Shown here: piece after piece, positions 26,196 to 34,716 of the stretch
Numbering within the stretch: position 1 is the stretch's first letter
Layout of the letters: every line of letters begins with the position of its first letter
Assembly: GCA_022822085.1 (NCBI GenBank)
Contig: JAJECK010000035.1
Location: 46,194 to 110,193, forward strand
Length of the DNA stretch: 64,000 nt
DNA from: Candidatus Poribacteria bacterium
GTDB lineage: Bacteria > Poribacteria > WGA-4E > WGA-3G
Reading direction: 5' to 3'
Program-made: the position numbers and the translations under genes
The notes under the pieces: generated by a model
What the model saw: the letters and a program-made list of their open reading frames with translations, nothing else
Databases searched by the model: none
What the model was told of the DNA's origin: nothing

Positions 26196-27146
26196 TTAGG
26201 GTAGAGGTCCCTCTATTTGGTCAACAAGATGTATAGAATGAATGACATCCCGAAGGTCTGTCAATGGCACTTCTTTATTACGAACACAGTCAACAAAGTG
26301 TTGATGCATCGTAAGTACACCTTCATAACTTGGACCATCCCTTTCGTCTACACCATCTACTTCCCATCCCTCTATTACACTCCTCTGATTGTTTTCATAA
26401 ATTTCAATCTCTTCAGGTATTTTCATATAACAACCGATACCTACACCGTGCAATTCAGAACGGAGCACGCGTCCACCGGAAGCGCGATTGCCAAAGACAA
26501 CACCTGTGACATTGTTATCAAAGCGGACATAGGCGGTATAGAAGTTGCGTTGTTCCGCACCGAATTTGTCACGATGTGCAGTAACTTCAATAGGTTCACC
26601 ACCTGCCATATAACGCAGAAGATCAACAACATGACATACATCATTCCAAAGTGTTGTTGTAAATTCTCTGTTGCCACCAATCATCTGCTTATTAAATGTT
26701 GTGACTGCTAATGAAACGGGGCCCTTTTCTGCGACACGACGCATTGCTTCGCGTGTGACAGCTGCAAATCTGCGTTGAAATCCAACCATACAGTAGACAT
26801 CATTTGCTACTGCCGCTTCTAATAACTGTTGTGTCTCATCACTTGTGGCACCGGGGGGTTTTTCAATGAACAGATGTTTTCCTGCGTTTAGGCAGTCTAA
26901 TGCCGGCTGCAAAATCCACTTTTCATTCATCACGCAATAAACAACATCTAATTCCATCGTATCCAACATTTTGCGGTGGTCAGTGAATGTCCGTGGGAAC
27001 TCATATTTTTGTGCAACTTGATTTAACTTATTCTCATCAAGTTCACAGGCTGCGGACATTTCTACATCATCTTCAAGACGGTTGACACTTGGATAATGTG
27101 CACCTTGACTTCTGCCGCCTGCACCAATAAATCCTGCTTTTAACAT
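26196..27146 (-). CDS. Gfo/Idh/MocA-family NAD(P)-dependent oxidoreductase
   Basis: 316 residues. The Rossmann fold starts with KAGFIGAGGRSQGAHYPSV. The family signature EKPPGATSDETQQLL and the catalytic-region segment TTTLWNDVCHVVDLLRYMAG (containing the His-x-x-Asp pair) follow. It would oxidise or reduce a sugar or cyclitol. It is only distantly related to the five-gene array at 31-38 kb. It is upstream of, and probably co-transcribed with, the PhyH gene. Confidence 0.93.
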   Translation of the reverse strand: MLKAGFIGAGGRSQGAHYPSVNRLEDDVEMSAACELDENKLNQVAQKYEFPRTFTDHRKMLDTMELDVVYCVMNEKWILQPALDCLNAGKHLFIEKPPGATSDETQQLLEAAVANDVYCMVGFQRRFAAVTREAMRRVAEKGPVSLAVTTFNKQMIGGNREFTTTLWNDVCHVVDLLRYMAGGEPIEVTAHRDKFGAEQRNFYTAYVRFDNNVTGVVFGNRASGGRVLRSELHGVGIGCYMKIPEEIEIYENNQRSVIEGWEVDGVDERDGPSYEGVLTMHQHFVDCVRNKEVPLTDLRDVIHSIHLVDQIEGPLP

Positions 27147-27183
27147 TTGGGAGGTTCTCCTGATATATGTATAACTTGTGCGT

Positions 27184-27212
27184 ATTTTACAATATCAGAA
27201 TATATAATGCAA
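27184..27212 (-). promoter_or_regulatory. Candidate promoter for the Gfo/Idh-PhyH operon
   Basis: On the minus strand, TTGCAT (27207-27212) and TAAAAT (27184-27189) have a 17-bp spacer and lie about 40 bp upstream of the Gfo/Idh start. Confidence 0.45.
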
Positions 27213-27255
27213 CCAGTAAATGCATTGAATGATATAGCCGTTTTCTTAAAAAAGG

Positions 27256-27285
27256 TTGACAAACTTGGTTAGTTTTAGATAAAAT
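27256..27285 (+). promoter_or_regulatory. Sigma-70-type promoter upstream of the 27322 gene
   Basis: TTGACA (27256-27261) and TAAAAT (27280-27285) are 18 bp apart, and the ATG follows 36 bp later with AAGGGAA as ribosome-binding site. Confidence 0.6.
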
Positions 27286-27321
27286 TATTATAAGTCTATT
27301 ATTTATAGAAGGGAAACATCA

Positions 27322-27684
27322 ATGGCAGACGAAAATACAATGGATGAATTTACTGAGAACACCGAGCCCACATTTGCAGAAAGTGTTATTATAATTAATG
27401 TCCAGCAGATGCAATCCTTAGAGGTGCCACAGCGGTTTAACCGAGTCAGAACAGAAAATGGTTGGATTATACATCTTGAGGAAGCAGGAAGAGTTACTGT
27501 CAACTTTTTGACAAGTATGCGTAAATTTGATACTGCTTTACTTGCTGGCGATAAAATTGAGCGTGATGGTGATGATTTATTGGTGATACGTAACCAACCA
27601 GAAGATGCGTATAGAACACAACGAGGGAGTTCATCTCTGGCACGAACTCGTGAGCAGTTGCTATCAGCAGAAACTACTGAGTAA
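27322..27684 (+). CDS. Hypothetical protein, acidic N-terminus with beta-rich core
   Basis: 120 residues starting MADENTMDEFTENTEPTFAE. The core VIIINVQQMQSLEVPQRFNR, GWIIHLEEAGRVTVNFLTS and KIERDGDDLLVIRNQPEDAY looks like a small folded domain; the tail is charged. No family is recognised. It has a clear promoter and a good ribosome-binding site, and is followed on the same strand by a zinc-ribbon protein. Confidence 0.7.
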   Translation: MADENTMDEFTENTEPTFAESVIIINVQQMQSLEVPQRFNRVRTENGWIIHLEEAGRVTVNFLTSMRKFDTALLAGDKIERDGDDLLVIRNQPEDAYRTQRGSSSLARTREQLLSAETTE

Positions 27685-27838
27685 GATGTCGTCAATAATT
27701 TTACATGGTATCGCTATACCTTATATCTATACGGGTAAAGTTGTCCTATAGTTGAGTTAGACATAGTTATCTAACAGGAGGTCCCGGCCCATTTTAGAAC
27801 GTATTTTCAGACTGATTTCAAGTTTAAAAGGCGGTACG

Positions 27839-28306
27839 ATGGTGCCTACAGCTATAGTACTGAGTCCTGATAGTTATGCTAAAGTTGTTACAGAACGCCT
27901 TGAAACATCCGACATAGAGAACAGTGAGTCCTTGAGACTTGAGAATCAACTTTCACTACCTGTTTCTGTTCGTTCAGAAGATACGGATATTATCGTTGTA
28001 AAGGAATTGGTGCCGAATCCATGCCCAATTTGCCACCACCCCTTAAAATTTCTTCGAGAGCTCATTGAACGTTTTGAAAGTGAAGAAACTAAACAAATTA
28101 GGTGTCCACTGGGACATCGTTATTCAGGAATAATGAAGGTATACCATCTGAATATATTTCAACAATCGGAAGGTATGGAATCGTTGAATAAAGTATCAGA
28201 ATGTCCTTCATGTGGAAGCAAAAAGGTCCAATATTTAGGTGCATCCGATATGTTTTGTTTAGATTGTGACTGGGATAGTGGAATGGTTGCAAGGTATCGT
28301 CTGTAG
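27839..28306 (+). CDS. Zinc-ribbon protein of unknown function
   Basis: 155 residues from the ATG at 27839. Two metal-binding clusters are visible: CPICHHP with a later CPLGH, and CPSCGSKK with CLDCDW. Such paired ribbons often bind nucleic acid or hold protein complexes, but no family is recognised. The start is uncertain. AGGAGGT at 27776-27782 is perfectly spaced (8 nt) before an in-frame ATT at 27791, which would add ILERIFRLISSLKGGT, a plausible helix. The ATG at 27839 has only AAGGCGG close by. Confidence 0.7.
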   Translation: MVPTAIVLSPDSYAKVVTERLETSDIENSESLRLENQLSLPVSVRSEDTDIIVVKELVPNPCPICHHPLKFLRELIERFESEETKQIRCPLGHRYSGIMKVYHLNIFQQSEGMESLNKVSECPSCGSKKVQYLGASDMFCLDCDWDSGMVARYRL

Positions 28307-28330
28307 AGTGGGATACGTATTTACATGGTT

Positions 28331-28361
28331 TGTAAGCGCGCATAGGAAATACGCGCTTACA
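28331..28361. terminator. Hairpin between convergent genes
   Basis: TGTAAGCGCG and CGCGCTTACA form a perfect 10-bp stem with an 11-base loop, just after the zinc-ribbon gene and facing groEL. The T-tract is weak, so terminator function is inferred from position. Confidence 0.5.
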
Positions 28362-28389
28362 CAAAATTATAGTTAGTCTGAGAAAACAA

Positions 28390-28413
28390 GAGAGTTATAG
28401 AACACCAACTCTC
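28390..28413 (-). terminator. Probable groEL terminator
   Basis: Immediately after the groEL stop on the minus strand, GAGAGTT and AACTCTC form a 7-bp stem followed by TTGTTTTC. Confidence 0.5.
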
Positions 28414-28417
28414 AATA

Positions 28418-30052
28418 TTAGTGCATATAATCGTCGTGTGGATCATCCATTTCAGGTAATTCAGGTGGTTCTTCAATTTCAGTAATCAATGTTTCAGTAG
28501 TCAACAGCAAACCAGCGATACTGCCTGCATTCTGTAGAGCAGACCTTACAACTTTTGTTGGGTCTATTATCCCATATTCAAACATATCACCGTATTCTTG
28601 GATTGCAGCGTTGAATCCGTAGTTTGCTTCACCACTTTCTACATTTGCCAGTACGACAGCACCTTCCATTCCTGCGTTTTCCGCTATTGCCTTGATAGGT
28701 GATCGTAATGCTGCACTAATGATTTGTTTTCCAATATTTTGATCCCCATCAAGTACCAGATGGTCTACATCAGAGATTGCTCGTAATAGTGCAGTTCCCC
28801 CACCTGGGACAATACCTTCTTCTATAGCAGCGCGTGTTGCAGCGAGCGCATCTTCACAACGTACCTTTTTCTCTTTCATTTCTACTTCAGTCGCTGCACC
28901 AACATTAACAACAGCCACGCCACCTGCGAGTTTTGCAAGTCTTTCTTCAAGTTTTTCACGGTCATATTCAGATGTTGTGTCTTCAATCTGTGTGCGGAGC
29001 TGAGCTACTCTTCCATCAACACTCTCTTTAGCACCAAAACCCCCGACGATAGTGGTATTATCTTTATCGATTGTAACGCGTCTTGCTGTTCCCAACATAC
29101 CGACGACAATATTCTCTAAACGTAAACCTGTATCTTCGGAGATTACTTGTCCTGCTGTCAAAACTGCAATATCTTCAAGCATTTCTTTACGTCTGTCACC
29201 AAATCCGGGTGCTTTCACAGCAGCAACTTGAAGAGTGCCACGAAGTTTGTTAACAACCAACGCTGATAGTGCTTCACCTTCTACATCCTCAGCGATGATG
29301 AGTAAAGGACGGCTGAGTTGCATCACCTTTTCCATGATCGGTACTAAGTCAGTAACTGAGGTGATTTTATCAGTGTTAATGAGAATATATGGGTTTTCAA
29401 GTTCAACAGTCTGATCATTAAGGTCAGTAACGAAGTGGGATGACAGGAATCCTCTATCAAACTGCATTCCTTCAACGATGTCAACATCAGTTTCCGAGGA
29501 TTTTCCTTCTTCAATCGTTATAGCTCCATCGTTGCCAACCTTTGCGATTGCTTCAGCTATAAGGTCTCCGATGTTGCTGTCGTTTGCGGGATCATTTGCT
29601 GCGATTGATGCTACGTGCACAATTTCTTCATGTGTGTCAACTTCCCGACTTTGTGATTGTATAGCATTGACAGCGACATCAACAGCTTTGTCAATTCCAA
29701 TTTTTAACTGCATTGGATCAGCTCCAGCAGTGACGTTTTTTAATCCCTCATGCAGGATTTCCTGCCCTAAAATGGTCGCAGTAGTAGTTCCATCCCCAGC
29801 AACATCGTTTGTTTTTGTAGCGATAGATTCCAATAATTGTGCACCCATATTTTCGTAAGGGTCCGGGAGTTCAATCTCTTTTGCGACAGTGACTCCATCA
29901 CAAGTTATTAGTGGTGCACCGAAAGATTTTTGAATGACGACGTTACGGCCACGGGGACCGAGCGTAACTTTTACTGCATTTGCCAGAGTATCAGCACCCT
30001 TTTTGAGTGCAACTCTGGCTCCTTCATCAAAGATAATTTGTTTTGCTGGCAT
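28418..30052 (-). CDS. groEL: 60-kDa chaperonin GroEL
   Basis: 544 residues. Diagnostic blocks are present: [39 protein letters not shown], the ATPase loop [34 protein letters not shown] and [15 protein letters not shown]. It forms the folding chamber with GroES. Two features are unusual. groES is not adjacent, and the C-terminus is acidic and His-rich ([16 protein letters not shown]) instead of the common GGM tail. It may be the only chaperonin or an extra copy. The start has AAGGAGG upstream, and a strong promoter lies 59-87 bp before it. Confidence 0.98.
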   Translation of the reverse strand: MPAKQIIFDEGARVALKKGADTLANAVKVTLGPRGRNVVIQKSFGAPLITCDGVTVAKEIELPDPYENMGAQLLESIATKTNDVAGDGTTTATILGQEILHEGLKNVTAGADPMQLKIGIDKAVDVAVNAIQSQSREVDTHEEIVHVASIAANDPANDSNIGDLIAEAIAKVGNDGAITIEEGKSSETDVDIVEGMQFDRGFLSSHFVTDLNDQTVELENPYILINTDKITSVTDLVPIMEKVMQLSRPLLIIAEDVEGEALSALVVNKLRGTLQVAAVKAPGFGDRRKEMLEDIAVLTAGQVISEDTGLRLENIVVGMLGTARRVTIDKDNTTIVGGFGAKESVDGRVAQLRTQIEDTTSEYDREKLEERLAKLAGGVAVVNVGAATEVEMKEKKVRCEDALAATRAAIEEGIVPGGGTALLRAISDVDHLVLDGDQNIGKQIISAALRSPIKAIAENAGMEGAVVLANVESGEANYGFNAAIQEYGDMFEYGIIDPTKVVRSALQNAGSIAGLLLTTETLITEIEEPPELPEMDDPHDDYMH

Positions 30053-30110
30053 TGAATACCTCCTTAAATCATATTAGAAATCATATAATCATTAGGTTTT
30101 GTGATATAAA

Positions 30111-30139
30111 ATTATAACATACACTATAGGTAAAGTCAA
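30111..30139 (-). promoter_or_regulatory. Strong sigma-70-type promoter for groEL
   Basis: On the minus strand, TTGACT (30134-30139) and TATAAT (30111-30116) are separated by 17 bp. No CIRCE-type inverted repeat (TTAGCACTC-N9-GAGTGCTAA) is seen near it, so HrcA control is not supported. Confidence 0.7.
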
Positions 30140-30201
30140 CTTTTTTGCGTTCTGTGGACATCAACGAAAGTGTCTGTGAAATGGGTTATGGAGAACATAA
30201 T

Positions 30202-30244
30202 AAAACCTAAATGTATCAGTTCTCTTGTGATACATTCAGGTTTT
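30202..30244 (-). terminator. Hairpin terminator downstream of the 30296 gene
   Basis: AAAACCTGAATGTATCA and TGATACATTTAGGTTTT pair over 17 positions with one mismatch on the minus strand, followed by ATTATG. The A/T-rich stem ends can act as a bidirectional terminator. It also separates the gene from the groEL promoter. Confidence 0.55.
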
Positions 30245-30295
30245 GGTATATTCAATTAACTTTTTTAGAGATTACAAAACTATGTATAGGTTTAA

Positions 30296-30796
30296 TTACC
30301 CAGAGAAATATTTTAATCTTCCCCATGTGACTGTCATTTTTTGTTGCGGATGGACATCAAGTGAACCATCCCCTAAAGAAATAACTACGATAATTGGGAC
30401 TGCGCCTAATTCTAATGAGACAGCATCTATTGATACAATTTCTGTATTAGGATGTGGATTATCCCATTTTGTTGTTACTAATCCTGCTTTGTTACAGGCA
30501 GGTTTTTCGTGCGCTTTCCAACCCCATACAGAATTTTTGTCTTCAAAAGCCTTTTCAATATGACACCAATCATGGGAATTGACACCCGTCTGCAATTCCA
30601 AAGTTTCTTGCTTTCCACCTTTATAGTTCATCACAAACTTGTAACTCGGTTCCCCTACTGCTGACCAACCGGTTGCATGGAAGAAATAGATGGATTTGGC
30701 AACACCTTCAACAACTATATCATTGACTGCTTTCGGCCATCTTTGAGCATTTGTCCCAAAGAGAACTATCCCACCATCAATTATCTGGAATTTCAC
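30296..30796 (-). pseudogene. N-terminally truncated carbohydrate-binding-like surface domain
   Basis: 166 codons from a GTG at 30796, without a good ribosome-binding site or signal peptide. The sequence (KFQIIDGGIVLFG, YFFHATGWSAVGEPSYKFVM, KMTVTWGRLKYFSG) resembles beta-sandwich carbohydrate-binding domains found on large secreted proteins. Reading upstream in frame gives WDFEGPDKKV, which fits the domain, then a stop just at the left edge of the palindromic element at 30832. The simplest reading is a domain fragment cut off from its parent gene. It could still be expressed from the GTG as an intracellular domain, but that is less likely. Confidence 0.55.
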
Positions 30797-30831
30797 TTTT
30801 TTATCGGGACCTTCAAAATCCCAACTTCACT

Positions 30832-30971
30832 TAATGAATTTTGACGTTCAAATTGGGTATTCGTCCGGGCGTGGTTTCCACGCCCGATGGACGGAAACTC
30901 ACAAACCAAGCGGGTTGGGGAACCCAACCCCTACGTATTCAACTACCGATTTTGATTGTCAAAGTTCATTA
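30832..30971. repeat. 140-bp MITE-like element with 26-bp imperfect terminal inverted repeats
   Basis: The left end TAATGAATTTTGACGTTCAA and the right end read in reverse, TAATGAACTTTGACAATCAA, match at 16 of 20 positions, and the similarity continues. Two inner hairpins occur: GGGCGTGG-TTT-CCACGCCC, and GGGTTGGGG-AA-CCCAACCC. It abuts the truncated gene at 30296-30796. The rest of the gap to 31119 holds no gene. Confidence 0.7.
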
Positions 30972-31119
30972 GGTGCTGCGTATTGCATTAATACATGATA
31001 GACACATTAACATGAAAACGGAGACGATCGTAATATATTGTGACACTGTCATACTTTTATCTCAAAGCATTTATATATAGCCATCACCAAATTTGACATC
31101 TATTATGGACACATACATG

Positions 31120-32157
31120 TTATAAACGTTCTCTCAACATATCCATTAAACCGTCCGGAGGGTCAAATGGCAGTTCAATTACCTCGTTTGTAATGCCGCT
31201 ATAATATATACCGAGAAGTAGATTAAATTCTGCTAACGATTGTTTTAGATGTGTTGGATGTATATTATTTTCATCATCAAGCCAATCAAAGACAGCATTG
31301 GTAAGGTTGCCTTGGGCAATGACATCCTGCTCTCCATAGTTGAGGGGGCCGCCTTCGTATCCACCATCTCTTGTGGAACGTTCCCAACTACTGAATCTCC
31401 AATGAACAAATCCATCTTCCCCGATAACAAAAACCCGTTTGTGGAAGAAAACTGTTGGGTCATCGGATGCAGAAGGTGCGATAGCAGTTCCGAATGCAAC
31501 AGACACATGGAGGCCGTTGTCGTATTGAACACGCGCTGCGGCAAATTGTGGAGATGGTTGTGCGGAATCTAAATGTGCACCACCTGATATTTGTCCTAAT
31601 ACTCGCACCGGACGCGAATTATCAATATATGAGGACACCAATTGAAGAACGTGCGGTCCTTGGTCAACAGGTGTGCTTCGTGCACTTGCATCAATAAATT
31701 TGATTTCACCGATTTTACCTTCTGCCACATCTTGCTTAAGTTCGAGGTTCTGTGGGTGAAAGTTTAGTTGTGTATTAACAACAAACTTGGTCTTTGTCTC
31801 CTCTGCCAACCCAGCTATCTGTTTCCAGTCTTCACTTTCAACTGCAATTGGTTTTTCTACAATTGCTGCAGGGACTCCGTGGTCTGATGCTTTCTTCATT
31901 AGAGGATAACGTATCCGTTCATTTGTTCCACGTAGCACTGGTGCAGTGACAATATGTAGGACATCTGGTTTTTCCTTTACAAGCATCTCATCTAAATCTG
32001 TGTAGCGGGAGGATATATTAAAGGCTTCACCGAATCCGTTCAGTAGTTCCTCATTCATATCACAGATTGCAGCGATTTTTCCACCGTTTACAAAGCGGTA
32101 TGCATCTGCATGGGAATGTGCTCGTCCCCCGCAACCTAAGATAGCTGTTTTATACAT
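31120..32157 (-). CDS. Gfo/Idh/MocA oxidoreductase, tandem-array copy 1
   Basis: 345 residues. The nucleotide-binding loop is AILGCGGRAHSHADAYRF, the EKP signature is at residues 101-103 (VEKPIAVESEDWKQIAG), and STPVDQGPHVLQLVSSYIDN is the putative catalytic segment. It is the first of five close paralogues on the same strand (31120, 33554, 34717, 36106, 37389), all 345-347 residues and ending with a SGITNEVIELPFDPPDGL-type motif. The canonical Lys in EKP is present. The substrate is probably a sugar or sugar acid; nothing in the sequence fixes it. Separated from copy 2 by an Rpn-family nuclease and a duplicated fragment of it. Confidence 0.93.
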   Translation of the reverse strand: MYKTAILGCGGRAHSHADAYRFVNGGKIAAICDMNEELLNGFGEAFNISSRYTDLDEMLVKEKPDVLHIVTAPVLRGTNERIRYPLMKKASDHGVPAAIVEKPIAVESEDWKQIAGLAEETKTKFVVNTQLNFHPQNLELKQDVAEGKIGEIKFIDASARSTPVDQGPHVLQLVSSYIDNSRPVRVLGQISGGAHLDSAQPSPQFAAARVQYDNGLHVSVAFGTAIAPSASDDPTVFFHKRVFVIGEDGFVHWRFSSWERSTRDGGYEGGPLNYGEQDVIAQGNLTNAVFDWLDDENNIHPTHLKQSLAEFNLLLGIYYSGITNEVIELPFDPPDGLMDMLRERL

Positions 32158-32208
32158 AGATATGTCTCCAAATAAGTATTTGATGGTTTAGGTCTATTTA
32201 TATGTTTG

Positions 32209-32502
32209 TCAAGTTATAGCAGTAGATGTATTAAGTGCCTGCTTGAATTCCTCAATACTTTCTACTTTCAATGCAGTAGTAAACAATTGATCAAGAATAT
32301 TCAGATCATCAATAGTTTCAAGCACAGACTTGAAGGTTTGGACATCATCAATTTCTAAGCGGAAAGATAGTGTTTCAAGTATGAGCTTTCGTGTTGATTC
32401 TTGAGCACCTTGTTCTAATCCTTGTTGTCTACCTTGTTCACGGGCTTGAGGTGCTACATATTCTACAACTGAAGGTGTTTGCATAGATATTCTATCTGTC
32501 AT
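32209..32502 (-). pseudogene. Duplicated C-terminal fragment of the adjacent Rpn-family protein
   Basis: 97 codons starting two bases after the stop of the full-length gene (32505-33434), with no Shine-Dalgarno. It repeats that gene's last third: PSVVEYVAPQAREQGRQQGL and then KLILETLSFRLEIDDVQTFK. Bases 32333-32415 are identical to 32623-32705 over 83 bp, while both flanks have diverged, a pattern suggesting gene conversion or recent partial duplication. The nuclease core is absent. It has one GLEQ unit where the parent has three. Confidence 0.75.
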
Positions 32503-32504
32503 GA

Positions 32505-33434
32505 CTATGTTGAAACTCTGTTAAGTTGCTGCATGAATTCATCGGGGCTATCCACCTGCAAAGCAGAAGTAAACAACTCCTCAAGGAGTTGTAGTTCATC
32601 TATGGTATCCAACTTTGATTTAAAGGTTTGGACATCATCAATTTCTAAGCGGAAAGATAGTGTTTCAAGTATGAGCTTTCGTGTTGATTCTTGAGCACCT
32701 TGTTCAAGACCTTGTTCAAGACCTTGTTCAAGACCTTGCTGTCTTCCCTGTTCACGGGCTTGAGGTGCTACATATTCTACAACTGAAGGTTGTTGCATGG
32801 TTTCTTCTCCAATTATGTCAATAATCAATTGTGAGTCGTAAATTAAATTCCCCAAAATAACGAGACTGCCCAGATACTCCGTTTTGTTCCGAACATCCAT
32901 ACTATCTGCTGTTTGCACACATTTCCGAAGCCATTCCACATCATCAATATCGGGATCGTGTTTCATAAGTGGCGTGAAGGGTATTAGACCTACCGGTTTC
33001 AAATCAAGTATCTGTTGACCGTCAATTTCAATTAAACGGAATACCTGATACTCAATTGAAATGTTGTGATTTTCCAGATTTTGCTCAAATTTTCCCGGAT
33101 CATTCACTCCTGCATCAGGACGCAGATAGATGACATTAGAATATACAGGAAGACGATGAATTTCAATAGACCTAATGATATAACCCGCCATTCTGAGCGG
33201 CATTTCTGGATCAAAACTATCGGTTGTTTGAAACTCAAAATGGATGAGGACTTCTCTATCGTCAAGTAATGCTTTGATTAGAGTATCTGCTTGATGCATT
33301 TCCACATGAGGTTGTTCGGGAGTAATTACCTCCTGTACGGTAATGTTTTTAGTGTCAAATCTGAAGCATAAGTCTACGAAATCTTGAGGATTTGTTTCGA
33401 CCCGTTTTTTGGATGCAGTGTCAAAACTTGCCAT
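32505..33434 (-). CDS. Rpn-family-like PD-(D/E)XK nuclease / putative transposase-related protein
   Basis: 309 residues. The N-terminal half contains ADTLIKALLDDREVLIHFEF followed by QTT, with the E-x-Q variant of the PD-(D/E)XK core, then MPLRMAGYIIRSIEIHRLPV. The helical middle includes CVQTADSMDVRNKTEYLGSL. The tail has GLEQ repeated three times (12-bp DNA repeats) and a coiled-coil-like end. Rpn proteins promote RecA-independent recombination in E. coli. The role here is inferred. Copies and remnants of this gene lie next to the Gfo/Idh paralogues, linking it to their duplication. Confidence 0.75.
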   Translation of the reverse strand: MASFDTASKKRVETNPQDFVDLCFRFDTKNITVQEVITPEQPHVEMHQADTLIKALLDDREVLIHFEFQTTDSFDPEMPLRMAGYIIRSIEIHRLPVYSNVIYLRPDAGVNDPGKFEQNLENHNISIEYQVFRLIEIDGQQILDLKPVGLIPFTPLMKHDPDIDDVEWLRKCVQTADSMDVRNKTEYLGSLVILGNLIYDSQLIIDIIGEETMQQPSVVEYVAPQAREQGRQQGLEQGLEQGLEQGAQESTRKLILETLSFRLEIDDVQTFKSKLDTIDELQLLEELFTSALQVDSPDEFMQQLNRVST

Positions 33435-33553
33435 CTCATTCCTTTTGTAATTTTGTATGTATTATTATTCATTATTTCATGTGTTCGTTAACTTTTCTAA
33501 TTTTGGGTCAATATGTGGAGAAAGGTAATGGACCTCCCTCCACATAATAGTAA

Positions 33554-34591
33554 TTATAAATGGTCTTTGAGAGAATCCATTAACCCATCTGGTGGATCAA
33601 ATGGAAGGTCAATTATTTCGTTGGTTATACCGCTATAGTAGATGCCTAACAGTAGGTTAAACTCAGCAAGCGATTGTTTTAGGTGTGTGGGATGTTCATT
33701 TTTCTCATCATCAAGCCAATTAAATGCAGCTTCAGTAAGATTACCTTGTGCTGCAATGTCCTGTTCACCATAGTTGAGAGGACCGCCTTCGTATCCACCG
33801 TCATGGGTTGATCGTTCCCAACTGCTGAATCGCCAATGCACAAACCCTTTCGTGCCAACAACAAAAACGCGTTTATGAGCAACTGTGCTGCCACTGTCTG
33901 ATGCCAATGTACCCATACCCGTTCCAAATGCAAGAGAAACGTGTAGTCCATTATCGTAGATAGCTTGGCCAGCAGCGTGCATCGGAGAGGGTTGTGCCGA
34001 ATCCAACTGCTCTTTCCCCGCAATCTGTCCTAATACCTTTACCGGTCGAGAGTTGTCAATATATGACGATACCAACTGCAATACGTGTGGTGCTTGGTCA
34101 ACAGGAGTGCTACGCGCACTTGCATCAATGAACTTAATATCACCAATTTTTCCATCTGCGACATCTCGTTTTAGTTCAAGGTTTTTGGGATGGAAATTAA
34201 GCTGTGTATTGACAATAAACTTAGTATTGGTCTCTTCTGCCAAACCAGCTATTTGTTTCCAATCTTCACTTTCAACAGCAATGGGTTTCTCAACAATTGC
34301 AGCAGGAACATTGTGATCCGATGCTTGCTTCATCAATGGATAACGAATTCGTTGGTTAGTACCGCGTAATACAGGGGCAGTGACAATATGAAGCAGATCG
34401 GGCTTTTCTTTCTCCAGCATTTCGTCTAAATCTGTGTAACGAGAAGAGACATCAAAATCATCCCCAAACTTGTTGAGTAACTCTTCGTTCATATCACAGA
34501 TAGCGCCGATTTTACCACCTTTTACGAAACGGTAAGCACTTGCATGTGCACGTGCACGACCACCACAACCTAAGAATGCACTCTTATACAT
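33554..34591 (-). CDS. Gfo/Idh/MocA oxidoreductase, tandem-array copy 2
   Basis: 345 residues, very close to copies 1 and 3 (for example VTAPVLRGTNQRIRYPLMKQ and IDASARSTPVDQAPHVLQLV). Variation is concentrated in residues 200-235 (GKEQLDSAQPSPMHAAGQAI, then GTGMGTLASDSGSTV), between the conserved Rossmann and C-terminal blocks. That is where substrate-facing strands of this family lie. Such localised change suggests functional divergence of the copies rather than dosage alone; this is inference. Confidence 0.93.
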   Translation of the reverse strand: MYKSAFLGCGGRARAHASAYRFVKGGKIGAICDMNEELLNKFGDDFDVSSRYTDLDEMLEKEKPDLLHIVTAPVLRGTNQRIRYPLMKQASDHNVPAAIVEKPIAVESEDWKQIAGLAEETNTKFIVNTQLNFHPKNLELKRDVADGKIGDIKFIDASARSTPVDQAPHVLQLVSSYIDNSRPVKVLGQIAGKEQLDSAQPSPMHAAGQAIYDNGLHVSLAFGTGMGTLASDSGSTVAHKRVFVVGTKGFVHWRFSSWERSTHDGGYEGGPLNYGEQDIAAQGNLTEAAFNWLDDEKNEHPTHLKQSLAEFNLLLGIYYSGITNEIIDLPFDPPDGLMDSLKDHL

Positions 34592-34716
34592 AGAATTATC
34601 TCCTTATTCAATTTAATATTTTGTGTAGAAAAACGTCTACACATGGATATATTAGAAAGCGGTAGTGCCAGTATTTCCTCTGCTACCGCTAAATTAATAT
34701 ACTTGGGTTATTCATT

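Noticed and set aside
30060..30240. CIRCE heat-shock operator upstream of groEL
   Set aside because: No TTAGCACTC/GAGTGCTAA inverted repeat was found. The hairpin at 30202-30244 belongs to the end of the upstream gene.
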